A stretch of 20,688 bases of DNA, from positions 1 to 20,688 of IMG/VR virus record IMGVR_UViG_3300025853_000838; one strand, 5' to 3'. The notes under the pieces are model-generated. The model saw only the letters and a list, made by a program, of their open reading frames with translations. It was not told the DNA's origin and did not search any database. Made by a program: the position numbers and the translations under genes. Below are positions 19,793 through 20,688 of the stretch, one piece after another; within the stretch, counting starts at the first letter, position 1; the number at the start of each line of letters is the position of its first letter. The stretch is from a virus.

Positions 19793-19804
19793 GCCCTACG
19801 GGGC
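19793..19804 (+). other. TACG-tetraloop hairpin in a leader
   Basis: GCCC and GGGC pair around TACG, a UNCG-class loop. It lies between a stop codon and the A-rich leader ACAAACAAAACGATATT of the next gene, without a T-run, like the hairpins at 7831 and 8044. Confidence 0.5.
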
Positions 19805-19822
19805 CACAAACAAAACGATATT

Positions 19823-20305
19823 ATGAAAAACGAGATTAAAAACAGAGCAAGAGTAGCTAGTGTTAACCAGAGTAAAGAGGATAAAATGCACTTAGTTTAT
19901 TTAGCTATGCTTAACGGTATTAAGATTAACGAAGAGTTAAAGTCTTTATACGATAAGAAATTAATTCTAACTTGTGATAGTATCTATTATTTAAACGACG
20001 AACTTATTATACCGGGTTTTAACGAAGAAGAGCCAGTTCCTTCTTATAACGGTAACGGAGTAGAGGAAAAGATAGTAGACTATAGCGAGTTAATGAGCTA
20101 CTTAATAAGAAAAAATAAAGAGAATTTAGAGCTTTGCTCTATAAAGTATAAAGGAGTTCTAATAGATTGCTATTATATCTTTAATGAGTTTGAGTTTACT
20201 TTAAAATATGTAATGCTAGGAGATACCAATATTACTGACTTAGTAGACTTAGAGTCTATTGAGATAGATCTAGCAAACAAGTTAATAGATGATTGGGCTA
20301 GTTAA
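19823..20305 (+). CDS. Unknown protein (160 aa)
   Basis: The protein starts with a basic helix (MKNEIKNRARVASVNQSKEDK), continues with alternating short strands and helices (KKLILTCDSIYYLNDELII), a central acidic linker (NEEEPVPSYNGNGVEEKIVD) and an acidic C-terminal part ending LANKLIDDWAS. I do not recognise a family, and see no membrane segment or catalytic motif. It belongs to the unit starting at P4. Confidence 0.65.
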   Translation: MKNEIKNRARVASVNQSKEDKMHLVYLAMLNGIKINEELKSLYDKKLILTCDSIYYLNDELIIPGFNEEEPVPSYNGNGVEEKIVDYSELMSYLIRKNKENLELCSIKYKGVLIDCYYIFNEFEFTLKYVMLGDTNITDLVDLESIEIDLANKLIDDWAS

Positions 20306-20338
20306 TTAATTAAAAACGAAATCGAAAAACTATAAACT

Positions 20339-20688
20339 ATGAAAACAGAACACAAATTAGAAAACGGGACTATTTTAGAGGTTGGAAAGAAGTATATTGG
20401 AAATAGCTGGGAGGATTATGAGTATATGACTATTAAATACTTAGCGGATAGTTTTTTCGTTTATGAGTTAGACAGAGGTACTAAACATACTCAACATACT
20501 TGTGATTATGATTTCGCTTATAATAGTTGGAACTTACAACCTTACCAAGAACCAAAGAAAATGGTTAAGATTTATAAGTATGCTTGGTTTAGTTCATTTA
20601 CTTGGCTTGAAACAAACTCTTACTACAAAGATGACCAAACTTTTCAGAAAGATTATGATTGTGATAAATTCATCCGATTAGATTACAC
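20339..20688 (+). CDS. Unknown protein, truncated by the window end
   Basis: ATG at 20339 after an A-rich leader (AAAAACGAAATCG); 116 codons are open to the last base. The visible part is rich in Tyr, Trp and Asp (HTCDYDFAYNSWNLQPYQEP, FSSFTWLETNSYYKDD). It begins with MKTEHKLENGTILEVGKKYIG, a short beta-domain style often seen in small phage proteins. No family is recognised. Confidence 0.65.
   Translation, partial: MKTEHKLENGTILEVGKKYIGNSWEDYEYMTIKYLADSFFVYELDRGTKHTQHTCDYDFAYNSWNLQPYQEPKKMVKIYKYAWFSSFTWLETNSYYKDDQTFQKDYDCDKFIRLDY

Noticed and set aside
1-20688. CRISPR array, tRNA, integrase, repressor or transposase
   Set aside because: Looked for on both strands by eye; no regularly spaced repeats, no cloverleaf with CCA-proximal GGTTC-type arm, and no recombinase or HTH repressor signature was found.

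Overview
The window is a stretch of tailed-phage (Caudoviricetes) genome, or of a prophage, whose host is very probably a member of the Bacteroidota, most likely a flavobacterium. Four points support this. The DNA is AT-rich and its genes are tightly packed, all on the + strand. There are no Shine-Dalgarno leaders; starts sit in A-rich sequence. The promoters carry the Bacteroidota -7 box (TATATTTG, fitting TAnnTTTG). Several small proteins resemble families common in phages of that phylum (DUF6712-, DUF2693-, DUF6378- and DUF1353-like). No integrase, repressor, tRNA or CRISPR array was seen, so lifestyle cannot be decided.

Layout. (1) Positions 1-5037 are the end of a late structural unit: two fibre-type proteins, a small protein related to the N-terminus of the second fibre, a DUF6712-like connector candidate, a DUF1353-like protein and two small membrane proteins. 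The unit ends at a UUCG-loop terminator (5062-5084). (2) Positions 5140-13036 form a replication and recombination unit read from promoter P1: ERF annealing protein, YqaJ-type exonuclease, a short SSB-like protein, three small membrane proteins, a replication-organiser-like protein, a PP-loop (PAPS reductase-like) protein, a DnaB/RecA-fold helicase, a metallophosphoesterase and a RusA-like resolvase. (3) Positions 13090-19449, from P2 and the internal promoter P3, carry a protein ending in a DnaA DNA-binding domain, a nucleotide-metabolism block (thymidylate-synthase-fold enzyme with a dCMP-type active site, then a MazG-like NTP pyrophosphohydrolase), a PD-(D/E)XK nuclease, a Cys-rich protein, an M15 endolysin and both terminase subunits. 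(4) From 19501 promoter P4 starts a further unit of small unknown genes that runs off the window. Portal, capsid, tape measure and any DNA polymerase lie outside the window or are absent.

How it fits together. ERF, YqaJ exonuclease, the SSB-like protein and RusA make a phage recombination set; the replication-organiser protein, helicase and DnaA-domain protein probably start replication. The thymidylate-synthase homologue has Asp where dTMP synthases have the substrate-selecting Asn. With the adjacent MazG-like enzyme this suggests a dCTP to dCMP to 5-hydroxymethyl- (or methyl-) dCMP route and therefore modified cytosine in the phage DNA. The unit boundaries share a recurrent cassette: a TTGA-N3-TCAA palindrome, a terminator hairpin (two of three copies), a promoter and an A-rich leader. 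A small island at 7115-7502, a hairpin-flanked gene with different codon use, looks like a later insertion.
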